Below are positions 7,509-17,653 of a stretch of DNA of 64,000 nucleotides, piece by piece. Source of the DNA: DATCHW01 sp963806045 (lineage in GTDB: Bacteria > Bacteroidota > Ignavibacteria > Tepidaquicellales > Tepidaquicellaceae); the NCBI GenBank assembly GCA_963806045.1, contig CAWDWP010000020.1, forward strand, positions 202,141 to 266,140. The letters run 5' to 3'. The notes beneath the pieces were generated by a model that made no database searches, was not told where the DNA came from, and saw only the letters and a list, made by a program, of their open reading frames with translations. Both the position numbers and the translations under genes were made by a program. Positions within the stretch are counted from its first letter, which is position 1, and every line of letters begins with the position of its first letter.

Positions 7509-10123
7509 GTGAAGAACGAAACCCCTTTAATGAGACAGTACAGGAAAATCAAGGAGCGATATCCCGATATGATTTTGCTTTTCAGGATGGGGGATTTTTT
7601 CGAAACGTTTGAAGATGATGCAATCACTACATCCAAAGTCCTTGGAATCACATTAACAAAACGCTCGAATGGTGCGGCTGCAGATACTCCCCTTGCAGGA
7701 TTTCCACATCACGCACTTGATAATTACCTGCCGAAACTTGTGAAAGCCGGATACAGGGTTGCTGTATGCGAACAGCTGGAAGACCCTAAGTTTGCACGGG
7801 GAATAGTAAAGAGGGATGTGATAGAAGTCGTAACTCCCGGAGCAAATTTTTCCGAGAAGCTTCTTAACAATAAATCAAATAACTTCCTGGCGGCATTATA
7901 TATAAAAGATGATGTGTGCGGATTTTCATTTTGTGATGTATCGACAGGGGAATTTGCAACATCTGAAATTTTTATTAAGACTGTACCCGAACAGCTTGAT
8001 ATAATTCGTCCGATTGAATTGCTCATTCCCAAAGAAAGAAAAGGAAAAGATTTTTAAGCTTCTTAATTATGACCCTGACGACCTGATAGATTCTCAGGAG
8101 AAGAAATATGTGTTCACAAAAGTTGACGACTGGGTTTTTAATCTCGATTATGCAAGGGAGGTTCTGACTAACCAGTTCGGAACGCAGTCCCTGAAAGGCT
8201 TCGGCATTGATGATATGCGAGAGGGTGTAGTTGCTGCCGGCTGTGTAATGAATTACCTGAATGAAACTCAAAAAAATAATTTATCCCATATTCGCAAGAT
8301 TTATGTGTATGATTATACGGATTATATAATTCTCGACCCTGCGACAAAAAGAAATCTTGAGATAACATACTCGCTTAGCGAAGGCGGAAGAGAAGGAACG
8401 CTTATTTCTATACTCGATAAGACACAAACTTCAATGGGCGGAAGGATGCTGAAAAAATGGGTTTCCCGTCCGTTGAAAAAGAAAGAAAATATTACAAAAC
8501 GGCTCGATGCAGTAAATGATTTTTATGAAAATAAATCCCAGAGGAAAAAGCTTACAGAAATTCTGAAATCCATCGCAGACCTTGAGAGACTTGCTTTCAA
8601 AGACAGCAACAGGAAAAGCCGTCCCGAGGGATATCGTCCAGTTGAAAATATCCCTGATGAACTGTACTGATTTAAAAAAGAGCCTGGAATTATTTGAATC
8701 TAAACCTGTAAAAGCTTTAAAAGAAAATATACTTGAAATTCCGGAACTGGTTGAAAGAATTGACAAAGTGGTGAATGACAACTACCTCGCAGGAACAGAT
8801 TCTTACGGAATCATAAACAAGGGATTTGATGCTGAACTTGATGAAATAAAAAATATTCACATAAACGGAAAAACCTGGATTGATAATTTTCAGTCGAAGG
8901 AAAGAAAAAGAACCGGAATAAATTCACTGAAAGTGGATTATAACCGTGTGTTCGGATATTATATAGAGATATCGAAAGCCAACCAGGACAAGGCACCTGC
9001 CGATTATACACGCAAGCAGACACTTGTAAATGCTGAGCGGTTCATTACAGACGAGCTGAAGCAGTACGAAGATAAAATACTAAATGCGGAAGAAAAAATA
9101 ACACTTATTGAGAACAGAATTTTTAATGAACTTCGAACTTTTATACTGGAGTTCACAGACAAGATTCAGAAAAATGCCAATATAATTGCGACGATAGATT
9201 CATTGCTCAGTTTTGCAGAAGTTTCGGATATTTACAATTATTCCAAACCGGAAATAAATGACAGCGATGAAATAATAATAAAAGAAGGAAGACATCCTGT
9301 AATCGAAAGATTGCTCCCCGTCGGGGAAAAATATATCGCCAACGATACGAAAATTAACACCGAAGAAAATCAGATTCTAATCCTGACCGGTCCGAATATG
9401 AGCGGAAAATCAAGTTATCTCAGGCAGGTCGGATTAATAGTATTGCTTGCACAGATAGGATGTTTTGTTCCGGCAAAGAGTGCGAGTATAGGATTAGTTG
9501 ATAAAATATTTACACGGGTAGGGGCATCTGATAACATCGCAAAGGGAGAAAGCACATTCCTTGTGGAAATGCACGAAGCCGCAAACATATTAAACAACGC
9601 AACCACAAAGAGCCTGATACTTCTTGATGAAATCGGAAGAGGAACGAGCACTTATGACGGAATTTCCATTGCCTGGGCAGTGACGGAATATCTCCACGAA
9701 AATCCAAACGTAAAAGCAAAGACACTTTTTGCAACGCATTATCACGAGTTGAATTCGCTTGCAGATATGTACGACAGGATAAAAAATTACAGGGTGGAAG
9801 TGCGGGAATACAATGACAAAGTTATCTTTCTGAGGAAAATAAACGAAGGCACCGCTGACCACAGCTATGGAATACAGGTGGCGCAGATGGCGGGCTTGCC
9901 GGAATCGGTTACCAACCGGGCAAAAGAAATCCTGAAAAGTCTCGAAGACAAAGAATACCGCAGAAAGCATAAAGACGATTTCCAGATAAGCCTTTTCGAA
10001 ATTGAAAGCAAAACCATTGCTGACGATGAAATAATAAAAAAATTAGAACACACCGACCTGAACAACATCACACCAATAGAAGCTCTGAACCTGTTAATAA
10101 GTCTGAAAGATAAGATAAAGTAA
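7509..10123 (+). pseudogene. mutS: DNA mismatch repair protein MutS, interrupted by two frameshifts
   Basis: Three overlapping frames together encode one MutS. The mismatch-binding N-terminus contains GDFFETFEDDA (the F-x-E motif). The C-terminal ATPase has Walker A GPNMSGKSS, then STFLVEMHE and the Walker B region LILLDEIGRGTS. The frame changes once in the A-rich stretch near 8030-8050 and again near 8587-8596, where DLERL must continue as LSKTATGKAVPRD. Removing one base at each site gives 870 residues, the normal family length. The GTG at 7509 is the best start, 12 bases after the sigma gene. Either two sequencing insertions or a genuinely dead mismatch-repair gene would explain this. Confidence 0.85.
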
Positions 10124-10171
10124 AAAACAATTAATAAATAATAATTAGTAATTAATAATTAAAAACAGTAG

Positions 10172-10191
10172 GACAGACATTCTTGTCTGTC
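10172..10191. repeat. Short palindrome GACAGACA-TTCT-TGTCTGTC
   Basis: An 8-bp stem with a TTCT loop. The same core (CAGACATTCTTGTCTG) recurs at 56722-56737 in a different intergenic gap, so this is a dispersed small repeat. The rest of the 10124-10408 spacer shows nothing else I recognise. Confidence 0.6.
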
Positions 10192-10408
10192 GTATTGATT
10201 AAGTAATTTTATAACTATTTTATGTCACAGAGGCGTAATAGTTATAACTATATTGCTTCCATAGTTCTATTTGGTTAATCCTGCAGATGCGGAAATTCAG
10301 AAATGATTTTTCTTTTCACTCATTTTAATTACTTCGTTCAAATACAATCATTATTTTCTCGACTCATTTTTGGTAATTTTTAATGGTAATAATTTGATTC
10401 GTTATTAT

Positions 10409-10746
10409 ATGAGAATAATATCACGTAAGATACTCGTTGAATTTTGGAAAAAACATGCTGACTCCGAGCAGCCGATAAAAATATGGTATCACATAACTAA
10501 AAAAGCAAATTGGAGCAATACTGCTCAAATTAAAAATGATTTTAACGATGCTTCAATTATTAATAACCGTCGAATAGTTTTCAATATTAAAGGAAACAAA
10601 TACAGACTTATTGCGGATGTTGAATTTAAAATAAAAATAATTTTAGTATAATCGGAACGCATTCTGATTACAATAAGCTTAATATTACAAAAATTAATTA
10701 TGTTAAAACCAATAAAAAAAAACCGGGACTACGAAAAAGCTCTTGA
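10409..10746 (+). pseudogene. higB: HigB-family mRNA interferase toxin, frameshifted near its end
   Basis: The start MRIISRKILVEFWKKHADSE and the block RIVFNIKGNKYRLIADVEF are diagnostic of the HigB toxin family (type II toxin-antitoxin, ribosome-dependent mRNA cleavage). The open frame stops at 10651. Adding one base near 10645 continues into IIGTHSDYNKLNI, the conserved HigB C-terminal segment, and gives about 112 residues. The restored frame ends at 10744-10746 and overlaps the antitoxin start. I prefer the ATG at 10409 to an upstream TTG because it matches the family start. Unless the shift is an assembly error, the toxin lacks its last conserved strand. Confidence 0.75.
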
Positions 10747-11059
10747 AAGAGTTTACTCTTTAATGCAAAAAGAATTGAAGAAAAATTCTTCGGAATATGC
10801 CGAACTTGAAGTTTTGTCTATCTTAATTGAGAAATACGAAGACGAAAAATATCCTGTTGAATCTCCGGACCCTATAGAAGCAATATTATTCCGGATGAAA
10901 CAAATGAATATGAACAATACAGATTTAGCAAATATCATCGGTTACAAAAGCCGTGTATCGGAAATATTAAAGAGAAAGAGAAAATTAAACCTTAATATGA
11001 TTCGTAGATTAAATTCAAGCCTGAATCTACCTCTTGAGACTTTAATCCACCAATATTGA
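10700..11059 (+). CDS. higA: HigA-family antitoxin, HTH regulator
   Basis: The 119-residue protein ends in a helix-turn-helix (about residues 70-115; NNTDLANIIGYKSRVSEILK followed by RKRKLNLNMIRRLNSSLNLP). The N-terminal helical half is of the kind that binds HigB in the Bacteroidota HigA group. It directly follows the toxin gene, the usual higB-higA order. Such antitoxins neutralise the toxin and repress their own promoter. It is intact although the toxin is frameshifted. Confidence 0.8.
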   Translation: MLKPIKKNRDYEKALERVYSLMQKELKKNSSEYAELEVLSILIEKYEDEKYPVESPDPIEAILFRMKQMNMNNTDLANIIGYKSRVSEILKRKRKLNLNMIRRLNSSLNLPLETLIHQY

Positions 11060-11096
11060 TTGATTAATCATAAATTTACTGTCAGACCGAGAAGCT

Positions 11097-11313
11097 ATGG
11101 AAAAAAACAAAATAGTAATTTATAAAGCAAAGGACGGAAAGACAGCTTTGGAAGTAAACCTTACAAATGAAACCATCTGGCTCACACAAAAACAAATGGC
11201 AATCTGTTTAAGACACTGATACTATTGGTTTGCATGTTAATAATATATATAGGACAAAAGAGCTTAATCCCGGACTCAACTACCGAGTTATTCTCGGTAT
11301 TTCTGAACAGTGA
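11097..11313 (+). pseudogene. RhuM/virulence-protein N-terminal relic
   Basis: The first frame (MEKNKIVIYKAKDGKTALEV, then ETIWLTQKQMA) is the N-terminus of RhuM-family proteins, which normally exceed 300 residues. It stops at 11217-11219. A shifted frame continues with DTIGLHVNNIYRTKELN, the next conserved RhuM block, then diverges and stops at 11311-11313. Only about a quarter of the gene remains, so it is a dead remnant. It lies just after the HigBA module, consistent with accessory-island turnover. Confidence 0.65.
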
Positions 11314-11379
11314 CAATACAATGTTGTACCGACTACTGACACTTTGCAGCTAAACGATTAGAAAATATACTCATCATTT

Positions 11380-11946
11380 TCATTCCCCAATTTTCAATGG
11401 TGGACCTACGACCTGCATATCATTGTCAGCAAAAATCTTTTTCATTTCTTCCTGAGTTGGCTCGTGGTCCAGGGCTGCTACAGTAACAAAAAAATCTTCC
11501 AGTTTTCCTGCGGGCTGCATTGTAACAGTCATTTTACCCGTTTCCGATACTTGTGTCCAGGCGTGTGGAACTTTACGCGGAAGAAAGATGCTGTCACCCT
11601 TAGCCAGATTATATTTATCATCACCTACCCGGAAATAATATGCACCTTCCATAACGTAAAATATTTCATCCTGAAAGTGATGGATATGTAATGGAGTTCC
11701 CATTCCCGGAGAAAGAGAAGTTTGTTCAAATATTGCCAGATCTCCATCTGTGTCACTTCCTGAAATTTTCACGTCAAGGATATTTGCGTTTACACCTTTT
11801 AATTTTATATGCCCATGAATCCGTCCTTCTCCTGCATTAATTTTAAATCCTTTTTCCGGTCTCATAAGAAAGACGGGCTTGATTTTAGCGAGAACTGTCA
11901 ATGGAATAACAGAAAGTACGGCAAGAATAAATTTTCTTCGTTTCAT
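11380..11946 (-). CDS. Exported cupin-domain protein
   Basis: The 188-residue protein has an N-terminal export signal with paired arginines (MKRRKFILAVLSVIPLTVLA) and a single conserved beta-barrel cupin domain. The metal-binding motif is visible as PLHIHHFQDEIFYVMEG (His, His, Glu) with the second motif around LPRKVPHAWTQV. The class resembles quercetin-2,3-dioxygenase-like cupins, but the substrate cannot be predicted. It stands alone on the minus strand inside the accessory region and looks intact. Confidence 0.75.
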   Translation of the reverse strand: MKRRKFILAVLSVIPLTVLAKIKPVFLMRPEKGFKINAGEGRIHGHIKLKGVNANILDVKISGSDTDGDLAIFEQTSLSPGMGTPLHIHHFQDEIFYVMEGAYYFRVGDDKYNLAKGDSIFLPRKVPHAWTQVSETGKMTVTMQPAGKLEDFFVTVAALDHEPTQEEMKKIFADNDMQVVGPPLKIGE

Positions 11947-12331
11947 TTATAGTTTATTATTTGATAATTCTTTTTTCAAAATAGTGTAAGTTGTTAAGTT
12001 CCACAATTATCTTAACACACATTGCATGTATTTCGTCGCAATAAAATTCCGGAAATAAATATAATTTTGAAGTGAAGGGGGGGAAAAAGTTGAAAGAATA
12101 AAAAGTATTAAAGATTTGAACACTGAATAATAGACGATTATGACTTATTTCCACTGAAAAAAAGATTTTATCCCGTTAATCAATTTTTCTTATCCTGCTT
12201 AATCCTGTCATTTTTCTCTATTATATCTTTAACAATAAATCCTTATTTTTCTCAAAATCCCTATTAAAATTGGGGGGTGGTGTGTTATATACAATAAATT
12301 ACTTAATAAAAATTCTTTAATAATAAAACTT
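11947..12331. other. Intergenic spacer between the cupin and mrr genes
   Basis: These 385 bases contain no convincing gene. There is a G-run near 12077-12083 and a loose pyrimidine-rich stretch at about 12175-12215 with repeated TTAATC/TTATCC words that may be an eroded copy of the 9-bp periodic repeats seen elsewhere. The promoter of the Mrr gene presumably lies in the last 60 bases. Confidence 0.4.
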
Positions 12332-13236
12332 ATGATTCCAGATTATCAAAGTATCATGTTGCCTCTTCTCAAAGTCGTGTCAGATAAGCAAGAGCATAAG
12401 TTTAGAGATATAGTTGAGATATTGGCAAAACAATTTAATTTATCTGACGAAGATGAAAAGAAGTCTTACCCAGTGGACAACAACAGATATTTGATAATAG
12501 GGTTGCCTGGGCAAGGACATATCTAAAAAAGGCAGGTTTATTGGAATCTCCCAAACGGGCTTATGCTATAATAACACAACGTGGATTAGATATTTTGGCT
12601 CAAAATCCAAATGAAATTAATGTCAAATTTTTAAAACAATTTCCTGAATTTATTGAATTTCAAACTGCTAAAAAAGAAAATGACAATGGACAGGAAGAGG
12701 AAATTATTAATAGAACTCCCGAAGAGAATCTTGAAGTTGCATATGTAAGATTAAGAAAAGAACTTGCAGACGAATTGTTAAATAAAGTGATTTCCTTGCC
12801 ACCTGCCTTTTTTGAAAAACTTGTAGTTGAATTACTAGTAAAAATGGGGTATGGCGGTTCAATAAAAGATGCTGGGAAAGCAATTGGAAAATCGGGGGAT
12901 GAAGGAATCGATGGGACAATTAAAGAAGATAAGTTAGGACTTGATATAATTTACATTCAGGCAAAAAGGTGGAACCCTAATGTTGTTGTTAGTAGACCTG
13001 AAATTCAAAAATTTGTTGGAGCATTAGCAGGTCAAGGAGCAAAAAAAGGAATATTTATAACGACATCTAGATTTTCAAAAGAAGCCAAAGAATATAATCC
13101 GATGAATGAAACAAAAATTGTTTTAATTGATGGAGAAAAACTGGCAAATTATATGATTGACTATAATTTAGGCGTTTCAACAATAAACAATTTCGAAATT
13201 AAGAAAATAGATATTGACTACTTTGGTGAAGAATAA
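12332..13236 (+). pseudogene. mrr: Mrr-type restriction endonuclease, one frameshift
   Basis: The N-terminal Mrr winged-helix region (MLPLLKVVSDKQEHKFRDIV) runs to about 12465. After one missing base it continues as LPSGQQQIFDNRVAWARTYL and KKAGLLESPKRAYAIITQRG, the expected Mrr_N sequence. The C-terminal Mrr_cat nuclease has the PD-(D/E)xK residues in SGDEGIDG and IYIQAKRW, then FVGALAGQGAKKGIFITTS. Restoring the base gives 301 residues, close to the 304 of E. coli Mrr, a type IV enzyme that cuts modified DNA. No methyltransferase is adjacent, as expected for type IV. Confidence 0.8.
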
Positions 13237-13295
13237 ATAGCTTTAGTAATTAACTTCGATTTAATTTTCGAATGTGAAACAAAAAATAAAATAAT

Positions 13296-13706
13296 ATGGA
13301 AACAAACCAATCTTCAGAAAATAAAATGTTAGAGCAATATAAAATACATATTGATTTATATAAGCATTATTTAAAATTATCAATAGAATTCAATATATTC
13401 TATTACGCAATAACAGGAGCTATATTATCATTCTATTTTGTACATTATGGGGATAACAATATTATTAAATATTCATTGATATTTCCTATTATTATGGGTT
13501 TAATGTTCGGTGTATTCTTCTTTTGGTCCTCTTCTAAAGTTAAATATTCAAGAAAAGAAATAATTTCATTATGTTCAACTCTCGGTTTCGAAACAATTCC
13601 CGAAATTAATGTTCTTAATATAATTCTAAAATTATTTGGTAGTTTACTATTCTTTGTCGGGTTATTTCTTATATTGTTATTATTCTTTAATGCAAACAAA
13701 TGCTGA
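13296..13706 (+). CDS. Small three-helix membrane protein, unrecognised
   Basis: I do not recognise this 136-residue protein. It has a charged N-terminus of about 30 residues, then three hydrophobic segments: FNIFYYAITGAILSFYFVHY (about 33-52), YSLIFPIIMGLMFGVFFFW (about 61-79) and LKLFGSLLFFVGLFLILLLF (about 111-130). A cytoplasmic loop of about 30 residues lies between the second and third. It follows the Mrr gene by 60 bases on the same strand and could be a membrane partner of a defence module, but nothing in the sequence proves this. Confidence 0.55.
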   Translation: METNQSSENKMLEQYKIHIDLYKHYLKLSIEFNIFYYAITGAILSFYFVHYGDNNIIKYSLIFPIIMGLMFGVFFFWSSSKVKYSRKEIISLCSTLGFETIPEINVLNIILKLFGSLLFFVGLFLILLLFFNANKC

Positions 13707-13869
13707 TATTTAGTTTAACAATGTAATCAATTATAATTATAAATCTTTCAATGTATTATGAAATAAGCATTATTATTTAAAAACTTTAAATGATAATTGC
13801 ATTAAGTGTTGAATTTGAGTTAATTCTTTTAAAGTTCATGTCAATCAAAAATAATTTTGTAGGTTTTTT

Positions 13870-14452
13870 ATGATTTTTGCTTTAGTAGACTGTTTTCAAT
13901 ATTATATGGGAATAGGTTTTTTCCCCAAGAAAATAAAAAAAGAAGGTGGAATTCTAGCATCTCGTAAACTCATTGAAAGACCATATATAATAGAGCCCGG
14001 CAGTACTTATTTTCTACATACCAGATATTCATTTTTGAGTTGGTTAATTATGTATTATACTTCTTCTAAATGGAGCCATATTGGGATGAATTTCAGAAAA
14101 TAATAATACAATTGATGTAACAACATCTGGATGTTCTGAACATCCTATATCAGATTATTTTGATGATAAATCCTATATTGCGATATATTCGATGGTAGAT
14201 AACGATAATCAAAAAACAAAAGAGGCATTAAATAGTTTACGTTTAAAAAATCTACGGGCCGACCCTATGGTTGGGGTCCAGCATTTTATCTTTTTTAATC
14301 ATCATATCTGGACGGAAAAAAAGTTACAGAATAAAATATACGTTAGATTTTTTGACCCTTATAATATTGATAAACATTTTATTCCCCGGTTATCTCATAA
14401 TATTTTGGAGCAGTTTAATTTTCACAATTTTATATATTCTAATTATCATTAG
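13870..14452 (+). pseudogene. YiiX-like permuted papain-fold (NlpC/P60-type) hydrolase relic
   Basis: The first frame contains IEPGSTYFLHTRYSFLSWLI followed by TSSKWSHIGM, which resembles the PGD...TSxWSHxGI block of permuted papain-fold hydrolases such as YiiX. The frame stops at 14103. One base out of phase it continues as TIDVTTSGCSEHPISDYF and YIAIYSMVDNDNQKTKE, matching the next part of that family. The later catalytic Cys region is not clear, and a further shift may exist near 14265-14300 where a YGWGPAFYLF-like segment lies in another frame. Probably a decayed gene. Confidence 0.45.
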
Positions 14453-14527
14453 AAATTTTATCAGAGGTCAAATTGAATAAAAAACTCGTCTTTTATTTTT
14501 GCGCCAATCGGGAGCTGAAAGTTCTAC

Positions 14528-14545
14528 CGGGAGGATTTCCTCCCG
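14528..14545. repeat. Hairpin CGGGAGGA-TT-TCCTCCCG
   Basis: An 8-bp GC-rich stem in an AT-rich gap. A related hairpin built on CGGGAG/CTCCCG occurs at 58224-58249. It could act as a terminator between the two convergent flanking genes, but there is no T-tract. Confidence 0.5.
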
Positions 14546-14613
14546 ACAATTACCACTGAATTGAAAATCAGCGAAGCTAAACCCTTATTGCATATAGCCT
14601 TTGTTGTGCAAAG

Positions 14614-15800
14614 TTATTTTTCTATTCTAAATACAAGATATTCTGTCGAATCAGGTTTCCCCGGAGATATCATGAGTTCGCTATAGTCATTGCCAAACTC
14701 CATAATCGTGGAAACAAAAGTATTGCTATTGCAGATAGGTTTTGCAGATAGTGCATTCTTAATAGTCACCAAACTAATGTGCTCATTATTTAATATTATG
14801 TTTTTCATTGATTCAAATCTTTCATCTCGGAAACTTATGGATTCCGGAATTGAGCCATATAATGCTTTTAATTAATTATATTAGCCGGATGGTATGACGT
14901 ATTTGTAAGTGGTCTGTTTGCATGAAATGTATAATTTTTTGTTGAATCCGGCCAATATTCAGTAACCAAATCAGATGCACATTCCAGCGATATGATATCA
15001 TGTTTTGAGCCAAGAATATAATTTTGACCTGAAGCATGTTTAATGGTTTTAATAAAATTCACAGCTTCATCAAATGAAGTTTTTTCTAAAACACCCCTTG
15101 CGATACAGCAGACAGGCAGTCCATTGAGTGAACTCTTTAAATCAGATAAGGTATTCTCGGTAATCCCTATATTTTTATTTAATCCATTTGCTCCTATATA
15201 TCCGGCAAAAGTTGTCACTAACTTTCTCGAATCTGTATTTTTATCCTTTATGTCTAATAGAATTTCAAAACCATGATAAAATGGAGTAATGTCAATATTC
15301 TGAGCAATATAATTTGAACTTCCGTCTTTCTTATAATTGTTTATCCCGACAGAAGTGCAATGATGCGGTATGTTTATCAATCTTGCATTTGTCCATATCT
15401 CATCAATGAGTTGAAATGCAAATATGGTATTAAAATCTATTCCGGAACCGGCGCTAATCCCTTTAATCTCTTCCAGTAAATCCGGTGTCCATTTTTTAAT
15501 TGCAGGAATATAATCAGTCGAATCGAGAAACATTTTAATAAATTCATCTGCGGGCATTTGATAATTTATTTCAATATCTTTTTTCCAAAGTCCAACAAGT
15601 TCAATAATCCTGTTTTTCATAATCTTCCCGTGTTGAAATCCATTTTCATACGGAGTTCCATTTAGATGGAGAATCGGTAAATCAGAATAGGTTGTGTCGG
15701 GAATTATATCCCTGCTTAGTTCAGCACTCTTATTCCCGGAAGAAATAAGGAAAAGAGAAACTAAAAGTGTTATAACGAATATTGAAGTAATTCTTTTCAC
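14614..15800 (-). pseudogene. C45-family acyltransferase/peptidase-like protein, one frameshift
   Basis: The protein starts with a signal peptide (MKRITSIFVITLLVSLFLIS). It then has the C45 (acyl-CoA:6-aminopenicillanate acyltransferase-like) core: the GTPYENGFQHGK block near residue 50 and HHCTSVGI, whose Cys is the self-processing N-terminal nucleophile in this family. The frame stops at 14868. One base later the other frame gives LKALYGSIPESISFRDERFE and about 70 more residues to 14614, for a total of about 395. It is the last gene of the minus-strand hydrolase run, 14 bases beyond the MDR gene. The natural substrate is unknown. Confidence 0.7.
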
Positions 15801-15814
15801 GTGATTTCTGAGTA

Positions 15815-16746
15815 TTATATAGTAATAACTACATTTCCTTTTTTGTGTCCTTTGTCAACATACCTATGAGCCTCTACTATTTGTTCCATAGGGTAGCGTT
15901 TGTCTATTACTGATCTTAGCTTTCCTGCCTCGCAGAGTTCTTTGAGAAAGATCAGGTCTTCAACCTTTAACTTAATGTTGCCTGACAAAGCAAGAACGTT
16001 TAGATAGATTCCTGACTTCGTCAGGGATTTTTTACGTTTTGAAGATGCAATCTTGCCTACTGCATCAAAAATAACGTCATAAGCATCACCGCTTTGTGTA
16101 AAATCTTCTTGCGTGTAATCGATAACCTTATCGGCTCCCAGAGATTTCACCATTTCCAAATTCGCAGTACTGCATACTCCTGTAACTTCTGCCCCAAAGT
16201 GCTTGGCAATCTGTACTGCATAAGTACCAACACTACCGGAAGCTCCATAGATTAATACCTTTTGACCCTTCTGAATATTTGCTTTTCTAAGATTAATCAA
16301 GGCGGTTAATCCGCCATTAGAAACCGGGGCGGCTTCCTCGTAGGTCATATTGGTTGGTTTTATTGCAAGAATCCCATCTTCAGGCATACAGCAATACTGG
16401 GCATACGCGCCAAATTCTAAATTCAGTGGATGCAAAAACGGGATCGCCTATCTTAAACAGCGTAACATCTTTGCCTACTGCTTCAATGTCTCCGGCCAGT
16501 TCCATTCCAAGTATTTTTTTTCTTGGTCCCTTGAAACCCAACTATGATTCGCATCAAGGGCTTGAAAAAGAAATCTCTGACGGGTCCTAAACCAGGCTCT
16601 AAACGCCGAACCTTAGTATCCCCTATGTGTACTGTTGTAGCATTTACTTTTATCAGTACTTCATTATCTTTAGGAAAAGGTTTTTCCACTTCTTTAATCT
16701 GAAGAACCTCCGGTGGTCCGTATTTGGTGCATATAACTGCTTTCAT
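15815..16746 (-). pseudogene. MDR-superfamily NAD(P)-dependent oxidoreductase, two frameshifts
   Basis: The N-terminus MKAVICTKYGPPEVLQIKEV is the classic start of quinone-reductase-like medium-chain dehydrogenases. The frame must change near 16545, in a run of eight A, to read ILGMELAGDIEAVGKDVTLF. It must change again near 16440 to enter EFGAYAQYCCMPEDG. The rest is intact: VLIYGASGSVGTYAVQIAKH is the nucleotide-binding glycine motif. Removing one base at each site yields 309 residues, normal for the family. It sits 20 bases after the DUF4395 gene. No zinc-binding cysteine set is evident. Confidence 0.8.
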
Positions 16747-16766
16747 TTTTGTATCTTTTCAGTTTT

Positions 16767-17429
16767 TTATTTAGTTTGCTCAGTTTTATTAATTCCCAAC
16801 AAATCGTAAGGTTTTTCACTAAATCTATCATTCATTAAATAGACTGTAAGAAAGACGAATGCTATAAAGGCAAGCAAAACAAGGAATTGACTTTCAGACG
16901 TTTTTTGAATATCCTGTTTTTGTTTTACATCACAAACTTCGCCCGGGCAGTATTGTACTTTATCTTTAAAAAAGAGGGGATAAAATTTACATCCTAAACA
17001 AATTCCAAAAGCCGATTCAAAGAACAGGAATATAAGGCAAATAAGACAGATAATACCTGTAATCGGGCTAAAGGCATTTACAATAATAAAAAAGACGAAC
17101 ATGGTAGCTGATAATACTACACCAATTATCCAGGCAAACTTTTTTTGGGCAGCTCCGACATATTCAGGTGTTTGATTTCGAACAATCAAACGTGCAAAAA
17201 TCAGGGTAGGCGAAAATTTAGGATTTATAAAAACCCGTATCATAAAATCCGTAAGGAAAAAGGTTATTACATACTTTATCGGAACAAAGTTCCCTTTAAA
17301 CAGAATGAACATTAATGAAGTGAAGGTAGCTAAAAACAGGATTCCTGCGGCAGCCCGTATTTCCCGCTCGTTTAAAACCGGGATGTTATATCCTTCCACA
17401 TCTTCACCGAATTTGATTATTTTTTTCAT
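16767..17429 (-). CDS. DUF4395 family membrane protein
   Basis: The 220-residue protein has the DUF4395 opening (VLNEREIRAAAGILFLATFT) and four predicted membrane segments between about residues 26 and 150. These are followed by the conserved cysteine pair in GICLGCKFYP and a further CPGEVC. A last hydrophobic segment lies near residue 190. The family is uncharacterised; the conserved cysteines suggest a thiol or metal role (inference). Its start codon overlaps the preceding stop as TAATG, implying translational coupling to the small upstream gene. Confidence 0.75.
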   Translation of the reverse strand: MKKIIKFGEDVEGYNIPVLNEREIRAAAGILFLATFTSLMFILFKGNFVPIKYVITFFLTDFMIRVFINPKFSPTLIFARLIVRNQTPEYVGAAQKKFAWIIGVVLSATMFVFFIIVNAFSPITGIICLICLIFLFFESAFGICLGCKFYPLFFKDKVQYCPGEVCDVKQKQDIQKTSESQFLVLLAFIAFVFLTVYLMNDRFSEKPYDLLGINKTEQTK

Positions 17430-17641
17430 TATTTCGTCATATATATTTTCATAATAGTAACTATCAGATGTCCGATGTGGTACATAGAATTATTATGAAA
17501 CCTGTTAACCAGTTGTTCTACTGTTTGAAGCGGTTCCATGGCTAATAAATTTGGATGCGTTACGAAACCAATAAAGAGCATCAGAGGATAAACGATTATT
17601 GATAAAGCGAAACTTTTCTTTTTAATATTCTCGATTTTCAT
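17429..17641 (-). CDS. Short membrane protein, possibly truncated
   Basis: The 70-residue product has one clear membrane segment (FALSIIVYPLMLFIGFVTHP) and a second hydrophobic stretch at the very end (MYHIGHLIVTIM). The segment resembles the beginning of larger multi-pass membrane proteins, and the frame ends abruptly after IYMTK, so it may be a truncated remnant. The stop codon overlaps the DUF4395 start (TAATG), and the gene lies 12 bases after the S41 peptidase gene. No family is recognised. Confidence 0.45.
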   Translation of the reverse strand: MKIENIKKKSFALSIIVYPLMLFIGFVTHPNLLAMEPLQTVEQLVNRFHNNSMYHIGHLIVTIMKIYMTK

Positions 17642-17653
17642 GATTTAGTTTTA

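Noticed and set aside
8014..8670. Programmed ribosomal frameshifting in mutS
   Set aside because: Two separate shifts in the same direction, no slippery heptamer with downstream pseudoknot that I can see, and MutS is not known to use recoding.
11957..12154. A 65-residue minus-strand open frame beyond the cupin gene
   Set aside because: Low-complexity, no ribosome-binding site and no recognisable family.
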